Shown: one piece after another, positions 6,996 to 14,178 of the stretch
Numbering within the stretch: the first letter of the stretch is position 1
Layout of the letters: every line of letters begins with the position of its first letter
Assembly (NCBI GenBank): GCA_030587525.1
Contig: JAUQYW010000120.1
Coordinates: 1-14,640, forward strand
From: Candidatus Sigynarchaeota archaeon
Lineage (GTDB): Archaea > Asgardarchaeota > Lokiarchaeia > Sigynarchaeales > Sigynarchaeaceae
Direction: 5' to 3'
Length of the DNA stretch: 14,640 bases
The notes under the pieces: model-generated
The model's database searches: none
Told to the model about the DNA's origin: nothing
What the model saw: only the letters and a program-made list of their open reading frames with translations
Position numbers and translations under genes: made by a program

Positions 6996-7660
6996 TGTTC
7001 CACCTTACCTTGTACTTCTGGTTTTACCACTCCAAAGTGCTCGTCGAGGAGCTTGATGGCTGCGAAGCCGTCTTTGAAATAGAAGACGCCTATCTCCTTG
7101 GCAAACTCTTCACTTGTTGCAGCGCCTCCTATCATCACGAATACGTTTTCCCGGAGACTTCGTTGTTCTAATAATTTCACCACATCATAAATGCTCTGGA
7201 GCGTTGGGCTCATCAGCGTTGAGAGGGCGAGGACTTGAGCATCGTGTGTTACAAGCGCCTCGATGAATTGTTCCGCGGGCACGTTCCGGCCGCAATCCAC
7301 GACTTTATAACCTGCGGTCTCGAGAAATAATTTCGTAATATTTTTGCCGATATCGTGGATATCGCCCCGCACAACCCCGATCACGACGGTCGCCTTGTAT
7401 GACGGAGCTTGTTTCAAGTATGGTTTGAAGATAGCAAGCGTCTCGTATAATGCATCCGCCGCAACGATGATATTGGGAAGAAAATATTCCCGCTTCTCGT
7501 ACAGCTCACCCACGACGTGCATGCCTTGATTTAAGCCGCGTAAAATGACATCATTCAGATCCATATTTGCCGCGACGATTTGCTTGGCGAGCATAACCGC
7601 TAGAACTGAGTCCCCATTCACGATGGCGCCCGCGATTTTTTCAATCAAGTTCATTTCCAT
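6992..7660 (-). CDS. Methyltransferase corrinoid-binding protein (MtaC/MttC/MtbC-like)
   Basis: A 222-aa two-domain corrinoid protein. Residues 1-85 form the helical cap domain with the family segment LYEKREYFLPNII (53-65). Residues 88-215 form the B12-binding Rossmann-like domain. The cobalt-ligating signature is intact: GDIHDIGKN (99-107) with H102 as lower ligand, then LSTLMSPT (146-153) and MIGGAATSEEF (176-186). The late GxDxYAxDA-type motif is altered to GVFYFKDGFAA. Length is typical for MtaC/MtbC/MttC relatives. It should carry a methyl group on cobalamin between a demethylating enzyme and the UroD-family protein. Its start overlaps the end of the molybdopterin oxidoreductase by 20 bases (or 14, using the ATG at 7654), and its stop overlaps the next ATG, so all three genes are tightly coupled. 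No reductive activator of the RamA type is in the window. Confidence 0.92.
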   Translation of the reverse strand: MEMNLIEKIAGAIVNGDSVLAVMLAKQIVAANMDLNDVILRGLNQGMHVVGELYEKREYFLPNIIVAADALYETLAIFKPYLKQAPSYKATVVIGVVRGDIHDIGKNITKLFLETAGYKVVDCGRNVPAEQFIEALVTHDAQVLALSTLMSPTLQSIYDVVKLLEQRSLRENVFVMIGGAATSEEFAKEIGVFYFKDGFAAIKLLDEHFGVVKPEVQGKVEQ

Positions 7661-9896
7661 AATAAAGCCCTTTATCTTTCATTTTTTTAAGATGCACCTG
7701 TATTCCATTGAAGCACGGCATCCCTGATAATGGATCAAGGGAAGGCGTGGAGGTCAAGCGATTGTAATTCTGACCCGCATTCTCGCGGGCAAAGGCAAGT
7801 CCATTCTTGTCGTGGCCCCAGCCGTGCGGGTAGCACACGACACCTTGCATGATATCTGGAGTAATTTCTACGGGCACACGTATTTCTCCCGTTTTATTGA
7901 TAACTATGACGATCTCCGAGTCTGCTATGCTCAATCGGGCTGCATCCTTGTCATTCACGAGTAAACGCGGGTATGTCCGTTCTTTCCACAGCGCGGGAAT
8001 GTTGTGGAGCCAGGAGTTCATGGTCTTTCGATAACGTCGCCCGATCAAGCAGAATTCGTCGCTTGTACGGTTATCTGTGGGTGAGGAATCCTTAATCGAT
8101 GCCATGAACTGGTCGAGATCTCGCACGATTCTCGGATCGGCGAGATGGACTTTCTTGTCATCCGTGAGCAAGCATTCCTGGAGCACCCCGTACCGATGTC
8201 GTTTCCACACGATCAGTTTCTTCCTCTTGATGGCTCCGAACGTGATAGCTTGGCTCGATAAAAATGGCGGGTGCTTGGCCATGATATTGCCAATGATGGC
8301 GAGCAAGCCAAGGATGAATCCGGGACTTAATTCCTTATGCACGAGTTTCAAGATCTTGGCGAGCATCCCGAACATCTTGTTACCAAAAGGTACTAATTGC
8401 ATCTTCCGTATGAGTGCGAGATAAATCTGCCATTCTTGTTTCGGACCCGTTCGCGGTGGCACGTTCACGGCATCGTGATATTCCACGTTGGGCACGACAT
8501 TGTAATTTAAATGCGTGATGTGGATATTTTCTTGTTCAAGTGGTGTGGTCGCGGGCAAGATGTAGACCGCCGGGATCTTGGCGATTTCCGCGGCCAGCGT
8601 CGTTGTTTCGTTTCGATAGAAATCGGTGCTCACGAAAATCTCCAGATGCTTCAACGCGTCGGTGATGGAATTCGAATCTGGACCCGTGAGAGCGATGTTT
8701 CCGCCCGATTCGATCAAAGCTTTCACTTGGCCCTCGCCCGGCGTAGTGATCTCTCGTGCCAAGATGCCGAGCGGGAGCGCACCCATGACCGATGGATAAT
8801 GACCTATCCTGCTACGCCACTCGTCATATTCACCGAGCTTGATGATACGTCCAATTTTTGCAACGTTAAACGGGCCGTGACCGAAGATGACACAGCCTTC
8901 TCTATCAAAATGCCCCGTGATCACGTGAAGTGCTTCTATTGCCCACGCATTGAGCGTTGGATGCGGAACCAAGCACGTGCCAAGCCGTGCATAGATGATT
9001 GCTCGTCTCGTCATTGCGAAATCGCGTGCCAGTCTCGTGATGGCTTCCTCGGGGATGCCGGTGATGCAGGATGCAATCGCGGGGGTGCAAGGAGCAACAC
9101 GATCCTTGATTTGCGCGAAGCCCGTGGTGTTTCGATCGATGAACTCTTTATCGGTCAGGTTCTCGGTGAGGATAACGTTCAGCATCGCCGCCAGCAACCA
9201 CGTGTCAGTGCCCGGTCTTATGAAGTGATGGGTAACATGAGTCATTTCGATGTTCTCGAGATTTTTCACAGTTTCATTCCGCCGCGGGTCGATGATGACA
9301 ACTTTACCACGTTTTGCAATCGCCGAGATCTTCTCCATGACGTTACTGCACTTGGCAAGGCTCAAGTTCGTTTCGGCTGGGTTCGTGCCAATTAAAATCA
9401 AAAAATCCGCATTGATCAAGTCCGGAATTGGCATGATCGTTGAATTACCATACATTAAGTACTGTACGGCGAACTTGTTGTTGTTGTCGACGGAACCAGC
9501 ATTGAAGCTATTGCGCGTTCCCAGTGCATCGTTAAACCCTTTCCAATACATGGAGAAGGAAAAGCAATGGCCGCCATTCGTGCCCATATGCGTCGCGATA
9601 GCGTGGGGGCCATGTTTTTTGCGAATCTCGGTTAATTTTCCCGCGATCTCGCAAATTGCCTGCTTCCACGAGATGCACGTCCATGTGCCATTATCATACT
9701 TCAAGGGGTGGAGAATGCGATCGGGATCGTTGGCGACATGGTGGATCGCCAGACCTTTCGGGCAGCAATAGCCTTTGCTCACCGGGTGATGTTTATCTGG
9801 CATCACGTTGACGACACGTCCGTTTTCCACGATCGCGATCAGTCCGCACGATGCATCGCAGATGCTGCAAAAAAACTTGCGCCGTTCCATGGTCAT
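7641..9896 (-). CDS. Molybdopterin oxidoreductase with N-terminal [4Fe-4S] site
   Basis: A 751-aa enzyme of the DMSO reductase/formate dehydrogenase superfamily. The N-terminal cluster motif is C10-x2-C13-x3-C17 with C45 in YCCPKG. The cofactor-binding core follows, with GSVDNNNKF (134-142), LILIGTNPAETN (166-177), VIIDPRRNET (200-209) and HHFIRPGTD. After a linker comes LIGRRYRKTMNSWLHN and the C-terminal dinucleotide-binding domain (about 640-735) with GVVCYPHGWGH and PLSGMPCFNG. This layout matches a widespread subgroup of unknown substrate. No Cys or Sec is seen at the expected metal-ligand position; serines occupy that stretch. There is no twin-arginine signal, so it is probably cytosolic. 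It is the first gene of the operon with the corrinoid protein and methyltransferase. Starts at 9896 and 9890 (MERRKFF) are both possible. It probably bears Mo or W and passes electrons to an unseen partner. Confidence 0.88.
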   Translation of the reverse strand: MTMERRKFFCSICDASCGLIAIVENGRVVNVMPDKHHPVSKGYCCPKGLAIHHVANDPDRILHPLKYDNGTWTCISWKQAICEIAGKLTEIRKKHGPHAIATHMGTNGGHCFSFSMYWKGFNDALGTRNSFNAGSVDNNNKFAVQYLMYGNSTIMPIPDLINADFLILIGTNPAETNLSLAKCSNVMEKISAIAKRGKVVIIDPRRNETVKNLENIEMTHVTHHFIRPGTDTWLLAAMLNVILTENLTDKEFIDRNTTGFAQIKDRVAPCTPAIASCITGIPEEAITRLARDFAMTRRAIIYARLGTCLVPHPTLNAWAIEALHVITGHFDREGCVIFGHGPFNVAKIGRIIKLGEYDEWRSRIGHYPSVMGALPLGILAREITTPGEGQVKALIESGGNIALTGPDSNSITDALKHLEIFVSTDFYRNETTTLAAEIAKIPAVYILPATTPLEQENIHITHLNYNVVPNVEYHDAVNVPPRTGPKQEWQIYLALIRKMQLVPFGNKMFGMLAKILKLVHKELSPGFILGLLAIIGNIMAKHPPFLSSQAITFGAIKRKKLIVWKRHRYGVLQECLLTDDKKVHLADPRIVRDLDQFMASIKDSSPTDNRTSDEFCLIGRRYRKTMNSWLHNIPALWKERTYPRLLVNDKDAARLSIADSEIVIVINKTGEIRVPVEITPDIMQGVVCYPHGWGHDKNGLAFARENAGQNYNRLTSTPSLDPLSGMPCFNGIQVHLKKMKDKGLYYGNELD

Positions 9897-9935
9897 ATAA
9901 ACCCGTCGCTGTTCCGTGATCGATCCAGCGTGGCT

Positions 9936-9948
9936 GGTTAAAAAACTT
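9936..9948 (-). promoter_or_regulatory. TATA-like box for the methyltransferase operon
   Basis: On the minus strand this reads AAGTTTTTTAACC. Its centre is about 46 bases before the ATG at 9896, predicting a leader of about 20 bases. A second AT-rich element, GTTTATATG, abuts the ATG but is too close to serve it. Prediction only. Confidence 0.4.
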
Positions 9949-9966
9949 CCAGCAGCAAGGGAAGAA

Positions 9967-9979
9967 TTATTATAAAAAG
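9967..9979 (+). promoter_or_regulatory. TATA-like box for the HEAT-repeat gene
   Basis: TTATTATAAAAAG is centred about 52 bases before the ATG at 10025. With standard archaeal spacing the transcript would start near 9999 with a leader of about 25 bases. Together with the box at 9936-9948 it forms a back-to-back divergent promoter region. Confidence 0.5.
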
Positions 9980-10024
9980 ATACAGATACAGACCATATCT
10001 AGCATCCGACGGGAAGCGATAGAA

Positions 10025-11212
10025 ATGAGCTCGAAGAAAGGGGAAGAGGAACCTATACCGGAGTTATTACGGAAGCTGCAGGACCCGGACAAGAAGGTCC
10101 GAAAACAAGCCATCGAGGCCCTTGAGAAATCTGGAAAACGCCTCCAGGAGGATTGTCGCGTTCCGGCCATCAGGAGTTTATTGGACGCGTGCGCGGACAA
10201 CGATCTTTTTGGTTTTGCCTGCACGGCCCTCTACTGGCTGGGCAGGGACCTGGACATTGTCGGTGCCATTCCCAGGTCACAATGGCCTGACGTGCTCAAG
10301 CAAGTCCTCGATCTCGCGGCGATGGGACACTTCTTGTATCATCAATGGCATTCCTGGATAAAGGCCACCGACAACTGGAGCGCCGTTGAATATGCCTCGC
10401 TGCTGCCAGCTTTTTCCGCGTTATGGTCGACCGATGATGGCTTGGCTATTATCCTGGAGATGACCCGTTCCCCCGCCTTGAAGAAGGGCGCGGTGGAAGC
10501 CCTCGGAACGGTCAAGAAAGATGTCCAGGAAGCGCAGAACAAGGCGATCGTGGATCGGCTTATCGAGCTCATCGGGGATAATGATGTTTCTGCAGCTGCT
10601 GCCAAAATATTGGCCCTACGCGCCGACGCGATTCCACCGGACCTCCGCGGGATGGCCGTGGACAAGTTGATGGAGCAGAGTGGCCGGGCATTGGCCGAAC
10701 TCGGCGGGCGGGTGATCCGAGAAAGAGATATCGACGATGCGATAACGGCCGGACGCGAGGCTGCCCACAACCTGAGACGGCTGGGGTGTACTATCCCGCC
10801 AGACCGGCGGCATGCTGTCATCGATCGCCTCCTCGCGCTCTACAGATCCACGGTGGAGCTCAAGCCGTGGGAAGAAGACGACGAACACATCTATACCCAG
10901 GTATGGAATGAATTCGAGCCGTCCGCCCTTTATGGCCTGAGCGACCTGATTCCCGGCGACCAGCTCAACAATGTCGTAGGGACGCTCCTTGGATTCTCTG
11001 AGGAGGAGAACGAGGACTTGAGGATCGTGGCCACGATAGACCTCGGGGATCTCCTTAATCATCAGAAGGTATCTGGCGAAAAGGTGGACGCCGTGATGGC
11101 AATGCTCAAGCGCCAGATAGCCCGGTATGACCCGTACTCCAAAGCTGGCTATTATGCTTCGAATGCACTCCAGTTATATGAGAGAATGACCTTGAAGAAG
11201 AAGCATTCGTGA
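10025..11212 (+). CDS. HEAT-repeat-like alpha-solenoid protein, function unknown
   Basis: A 395-aa protein built largely of amphipathic helix pairs like HEAT or PBS-lyase repeats. The clearest units are PIPELLRKLQDPDKKVRKQA (11-30), a following VPAIRSLLDACADND unit, ALKKGAVEALGTVKK, VDRLIELIGDNDVSAAAAKI and a late LRIVATIDLGDLLNHQKV unit. The LxDPDxxVRxxAxxALxxxG pattern of the first unit is the classic HEAT form. It has no signal peptide, membrane segment or catalytic motif. Such proteins usually serve as protein-binding scaffolds. Some relatives act as lyases on bilins or in phycobiliprotein assembly, but nothing points to that here. It diverges from the methyltransferase operon and is followed 82 bases later by an unrecognised gene with its own TATA-like box, so operon membership is doubtful. 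A weak GGAAG precedes the start. Confidence 0.75.
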   Translation: MSSKKGEEEPIPELLRKLQDPDKKVRKQAIEALEKSGKRLQEDCRVPAIRSLLDACADNDLFGFACTALYWLGRDLDIVGAIPRSQWPDVLKQVLDLAAMGHFLYHQWHSWIKATDNWSAVEYASLLPAFSALWSTDDGLAIILEMTRSPALKKGAVEALGTVKKDVQEAQNKAIVDRLIELIGDNDVSAAAAKILALRADAIPPDLRGMAVDKLMEQSGRALAELGGRVIRERDIDDAITAGREAAHNLRRLGCTIPPDRRHAVIDRLLALYRSTVELKPWEEDDEHIYTQVWNEFEPSALYGLSDLIPGDQLNNVVGTLLGFSEEENEDLRIVATIDLGDLLNHQKVSGEKVDAVMAMLKRQIARYDPYSKAGYYASNALQLYERMTLKKKHS

Positions 11213-11234
11213 GTGGCTTCGCCCTGCATGCCGG

Positions 11235-11244
11235 CTTTAAATAG
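11235..11244 (+). promoter_or_regulatory. TATA box for the 287-aa protein gene
   Basis: CTTTAAATAG is one of the best matches in the window to the archaeal TATA consensus. Its centre is about 55 bases before the ATG at 11295, giving a predicted leader of about 30 bases that contains a GTGAT element eight bases before the ATG, a possible weak Shine-Dalgarno. Confidence 0.55.
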
Positions 11245-11294
11245 AGATTTTAAGTCATTCTATGGATATGGATGTGTAAACTAGTGATTCGATC

Positions 11295-12158
11295 ATGAAA
11301 ATCGATCTATCAACTATCAAGGACGACATCGATGGCAACTGGTGGCACCACATCCAATCCAAAGATTTTGCGTTCATCGAAAAAATTCAGGATCAAATGA
11401 GCCACGATGTCGAGATGGATGACGTGCTCATCCATAAAAAAGTCCTAGAAGGCGAACGCTTCCCCGCGATTCGATATCACGTCGTCACGAGCACCGGCAC
11501 CAAGGCAATGACGAATCAAGAGATGAAGGATTTGCTGGCGGGCAAGCTCGTTACCTTCGTGAAGGCGAATAGCAAATTGCCGTTCGCGTGCAAGTTCACG
11601 AAGCTGTTCAAGAACGGGGCCGCGCAGGTGGATTACACGCCTACGCAATGGGATAACTACGCCTTGAAGGTCGACCCGAAGCAGCACGGCATCGATGACG
11701 TGCAAACTTTTCTCCAGCGCGAGAGCATCCTGGACAACCCGTACCAGCTCGTCCCGCTCGCGCGCGGCGCTGCTACTTCTTCAAAGCTTGCATCCCCGGC
11801 AGCCGCGAAAGTGGCCAAGATCGCGGCGGAGCCCGTGATCCAGGCAATCGCGGACGGCAATAATGGCAGCGTGTGCATATTCAACGCCGAGGTTATCGAT
11901 GCCGAGCAACACGAGACTCATTTCCAGGAGGAAGTTACGATCTTCTACATGGTCCACGTCAAAGATGGCGAAGCGGCACCCGACACGAAAAAAAGCACGG
12001 AGCACAAGAAATTTTCCGAGATCAAGGTGCGCGTGAGCGATAAGATTATGGATGAGCTCAAGATCGTCCCGGGTGACAAGATCACGTTCAACGGCAAGTT
12101 GAAAAGCGACAAGTTTTTCGGCTTGATGCTCCAGAACGTTAAGAAGGTCACCAAGTGA
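11295..12158 (+). CDS. Uncharacterised 287-aa protein with two-domain layout
   Basis: Not recognised. The 287-aa product has a mixed N-terminal part (about 1-155) with an aromatic patch GNWWHH (14-19) and an acidic segment DVEMDD (38-43). A small Ala/Ser/Lys-rich linker follows (about 157-185, SPAAAKVAKIAAEP). The beta-rich C-terminal part (about 190-287) ends in VPGDKITFNGKL and FFGLMLQNVKKV, a pattern reminiscent of OB-fold proteins. That fold is only a suspicion. There is no signal peptide, membrane helix or metal-binding cysteine pattern. Codon use matches the neighbours, which rules against a recent foreign origin. It has its own promoter-like box and is followed by a T8 tract, so it appears to be a single-gene transcript placed between the HEAT-repeat and acyl-CoA synthetase genes. 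Coding potential is strong; function is unknown. Confidence 0.75.
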   Translation: MKIDLSTIKDDIDGNWWHHIQSKDFAFIEKIQDQMSHDVEMDDVLIHKKVLEGERFPAIRYHVVTSTGTKAMTNQEMKDLLAGKLVTFVKANSKLPFACKFTKLFKNGAAQVDYTPTQWDNYALKVDPKQHGIDDVQTFLQRESILDNPYQLVPLARGAATSSKLASPAAAKVAKIAAEPVIQAIADGNNGSVCIFNAEVIDAEQHETHFQEEVTIFYMVHVKDGEAAPDTKKSTEHKKFSEIKVRVSDKIMDELKIVPGDKITFNGKLKSDKFFGLMLQNVKKVTK

Positions 12159-12189
12159 AATTTGCCGGATCGTTGCTCCGTGAACAATC

Positions 12190-12206
12190 TTCTTTTTTTT
12201 CCTTTT
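12190..12206 (+). terminator. T-tract terminator after the 287-aa protein gene
   Basis: TTCTTTTTTTTCCTTTTC, about 32 bases after the stop codon, provides two T-runs (eight and four). It fits hairpin-independent archaeal termination and separates this gene from the acyl-CoA synthetase. Confidence 0.5.
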
Positions 12207-12243
12207 CTGGCAACAACTTCAAAAACCCGCAGTGCACAATAGC

Positions 12244-12257
12244 ATCTAAATCTTAAA
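12244..12257 (+). promoter_or_regulatory. TATA-like box for the acyl-CoA synthetase
   Basis: TCTAAATCTTAAAC is centred about 26 bases before the ATG at 12276, the distance expected between TATA box and transcript start, so the message may be leaderless. No Shine-Dalgarno is visible. The match to consensus is moderate. Confidence 0.4.
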
Positions 12258-12275
12258 CTGGAAGCTGAAACGATC

Positions 12276-13994
12276 ATGGGAAAGAAAGAAGCAGCCCCGC
12301 AGAAGAAGCCCGCGGAATCCAAGCCAGCGGGACAAGCGGGGCAAGAGAAGCCGTGGTTCAAGTTTTGGCCGCCGGGCGTTCCAAAAACGATTAAGTACCC
12401 GGTCGTGCCGTTAGATTCGATATTGAGGGATGCAGCGAAAAAATATCCAGATTCGATCGCGTACTCCTATTACGATTCCCAGATGACCTACAAGAAGCTC
12501 GACGATATCTCCGATCGCGTCGCTGCAGGCCTCGTGAAGCTGGGCGTTAAAAAAGGAGATGTGGTTGCCTTGCATTTCACCAACGTGCCGCCGTGCATCG
12601 CGTCTTATTTCGGCGTCTTGCGTGCGGGCGGTATCGCGACGCTCATCTCCCCATTGTTTAAGAAGATGGAGATCAAGTATCAACTGAAGGACAGCGATGC
12701 CAAGTTTCTCGTGGTGTGGGAGGGCTTCGATGGGTTGTACGACTACGATGCTTTACCGAACGAAACTGGCGTGCGCGTGATTATCCATAGCTCGTTGGGT
12801 AACTGGTTCAATCCAGATCCGGTCGCCTCGGACGCCGTTTCCACCGACGGCACGACCCTCTACCTCGAAGACCTGATCCGGACCAACGAGCCCAAGCCGC
12901 CAAAGGTCAGCATCAATCCCAAGGAAGACCTTGCGATCCTGCAATACACGGGTGGAACCACTGGTATGCCAAAAGGCGGAATGATCACGCATTACAACAT
13001 TCTCACGAATATATTGCAGATCAAGGCAATATTTCCAGAATGTGAGCCAGGGAAGGAGGTCATGATGATGGCACTGCCGTTATACCACATCTACGCGCAA
13101 TGCGCGTGCATGAACTTCGGGACGCTCATCGGCGCGAATAACGTGCTCGTGGGGAACCCGAGGGAAGCAGACGAGCTGATCGAGGCCATCGAGAAGCACA
13201 AGATCACGATATTCCCCGGCGTTGCGGCGATGTTCAACATGCTCAACAACCACGAGGGCATCGAGAAGGTGAACATGAAGTCCATCAAGTATTGCACGTC
13301 CGGTGCGGGGCCCTTGCCCAAGGAAGTGCAAGACAAGTTCGAGAAGCTCACGGGTGCAAAGTTGAGGGAAGGTTATGGCCTCACGGAGGCTTCTCCGTTC
13401 GTGAGCGTCAACCCGCTGCAAGGCCGCTTCAAGAACGGGACCGTCGGGCTGCCGCTGCCAGACACGGAGCTGAAGATCGTTGACGTGGAAACAGGCACGA
13501 AGGTGCTGGGTATCAACGAGGTGGGCGAGCTGTGCGTCAAGGGGCCGCAAGTGTTCCAGGGATACTATAAAAAGCCAGAGGAAACCAAAAAGACCATCCG
13601 TGATGGATGGTTGTACACGGGAGATGCAGCGATCATCGACGACGAGGGATACACGGTCATCAAGGAACGCTTGAAGAACATGCTCAAGTACAAGGGACAT
13701 TCGGTCTATCCCACGGAGGTCGAGGCGCTGCTCTACGAGAATCCCGCCATCCTCGAGTGCGCCGTCATCGGCATCAAGGACCCCCAGGTCGGCGAAAACA
13801 TCAAGGCTTACGTCGTGCTCAAGGATAATTACGTGGGAAAAATCACCGAAAAAGAGATCATCGAATGGGCCAAGAAAAACATCGCTGGCTATAAAGTTCC
13901 TCATATTGTGGAGATAATTGAGGAAATCCCAAAAAGTCGTATTGGAAAGATCTTGCACCGCGTCTTGCGGGAAGGAAAGACCGAGCTGGACTGA
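12276..13994 (+). CDS. Acyl-CoA synthetase (FadD-like AMP-forming ligase)
   Basis: A 572-aa ANL-superfamily adenylating enzyme that activates a carboxylic acid with ATP and joins it to CoA. The phosphate-binding loop is YTGGTTGMPKG (224-234). EGYGLTEASP (365-374) is the A5 motif. WLYTGDAAIIDDEGY (445-459) carries the ribose-binding D450. The hinge region is ERLKNMLKYKGHSVYPTEVE (464-483). The catalytic lysine is K558 in SRIGKILHR. In the hinge motif the usual RLKD is RLKN. The first 25 residues are a Lys/Pro/Ala-rich, probably disordered tail absent from most relatives. It most resembles medium/long-chain fatty-acid ligases; the acyl substrate cannot be fixed from sequence. It probably feeds the same acyl-CoA pool as the MaoC and thiolase enzymes at 4146-5802. 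Two T-rich terminators follow. The long minus-strand frame over its C-terminus is a shadow. Confidence 0.93.
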   Translation: MGKKEAAPQKKPAESKPAGQAGQEKPWFKFWPPGVPKTIKYPVVPLDSILRDAAKKYPDSIAYSYYDSQMTYKKLDDISDRVAAGLVKLGVKKGDVVALHFTNVPPCIASYFGVLRAGGIATLISPLFKKMEIKYQLKDSDAKFLVVWEGFDGLYDYDALPNETGVRVIIHSSLGNWFNPDPVASDAVSTDGTTLYLEDLIRTNEPKPPKVSINPKEDLAILQYTGGTTGMPKGGMITHYNILTNILQIKAIFPECEPGKEVMMMALPLYHIYAQCACMNFGTLIGANNVLVGNPREADELIEAIEKHKITIFPGVAAMFNMLNNHEGIEKVNMKSIKYCTSGAGPLPKEVQDKFEKLTGAKLREGYGLTEASPFVSVNPLQGRFKNGTVGLPLPDTELKIVDVETGTKVLGINEVGELCVKGPQVFQGYYKKPEETKKTIRDGWLYTGDAAIIDDEGYTVIKERLKNMLKYKGHSVYPTEVEALLYENPAILECAVIGIKDPQVGENIKAYVVLKDNYVGKITEKEIIEWAKKNIAGYKVPHIVEIIEEIPKSRIGKILHRVLREGKTELD

Positions 13995-14002
13995 AATCGT
14001 AA

Positions 14003-14018
14003 TTTTTTTGTTATTTTC
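14003..14018 (+). terminator. T-rich terminator after acyl-CoA synthetase
   Basis: A T7 run followed by GTTATTTTCC starts nine bases after the stop. It is the first of two termination signals behind the gene. Confidence 0.5.
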
Positions 14019-14057
14019 CTTGAACTCTTTCTCTCACTTCTTCGTTTAAGGCATCTA

Positions 14058-14098
14058 CGTGGCTTGATTCGAGGAAAGCCACGCAACTTTTTTTTTTT
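14058..14098 (+). terminator. Hairpin plus T11 terminator
   Basis: A perfect 8-bp inverted repeat CGTGGCTT / AAGCCACG (14058-14065 and 14076-14083, ten-base loop) is followed four bases later by eleven T. This is the layout of a classical intrinsic terminator, unusual here because the other genes appear to use bare T-tracts. Confidence 0.55.
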
Positions 14099-14129
14099 GC
14101 GGGTAAAAAAAAGGCGCAACTTTTTTTTT
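14082..14129. repeat. Direct repeat CGCAAC-T(n) flanking an A8 tract
   Basis: CGCAAC followed by a T-run occurs at 14082-14098 (T11) and again at 14115-14129 (T9), with an A8 tract (14105-14112) between them that could pair with either T-run. It lies in the intergenic stretch between the acyl-CoA synthetase and the AT-rich frame. Function unknown. Confidence 0.5.
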
Positions 14130-14131
14130 GT

Positions 14132-14160
14132 ATGTAACTAATTACTCCATTTGGTTACAT
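14132..14160. repeat. Inverted repeat, 10-bp arms
   Basis: ATGTAACTAA (14132-14141) pairs with TTGGTTACAT (14151-14160) across a nine-base loop, with one G-T wobble. It could form an RNA hairpin or be a dyad binding site. It is not followed by a T-run, so it is unlikely to be a plus-strand terminator. Confidence 0.5.
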
Positions 14161-14178
14161 TCAAAAAAGTGGTATTTC

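Noticed and set aside
8511..9395. 294-codon plus-strand frame inside the molybdopterin oxidoreductase gene
   Set aside because: Opposite a well-supported enzyme; Arg/Asp/Cys-rich composition without domain features, and no promoter or start signal.
7641..9896. Selenocysteine-containing formate dehydrogenase
   Set aside because: No in-frame TGA occurs in the gene and the expected ligand stretch has serines; motif order fits another subgroup.
9897..9905. GTTTATATG directly before the molybdopterin oxidoreductase ATG as its promoter
   Set aside because: A TATA box there would start transcription about 20 bases inside the gene; the box at 9936-9948 has workable spacing.
10342..11062. Minus-strand frames over the HEAT-repeat gene
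   Set aside because: Shadow frames; the plus-strand product shows regular helical repeats and has a promoter-like box.
12166..12180. Small inverted repeat CGGA...TCCG after the 287-aa protein gene
   Set aside because: Only four pairing bases, which is expected by chance; the T8 tract alone was kept as the terminator.
13080..13958. 292-codon open frame on the minus strand over the acyl-CoA synthetase
   Set aside because: Antisense to a complete ANL enzyme; the product is rich in repeated LVLDxxHV-like residues from reverse-strand codon bias and has no recognisable domain.
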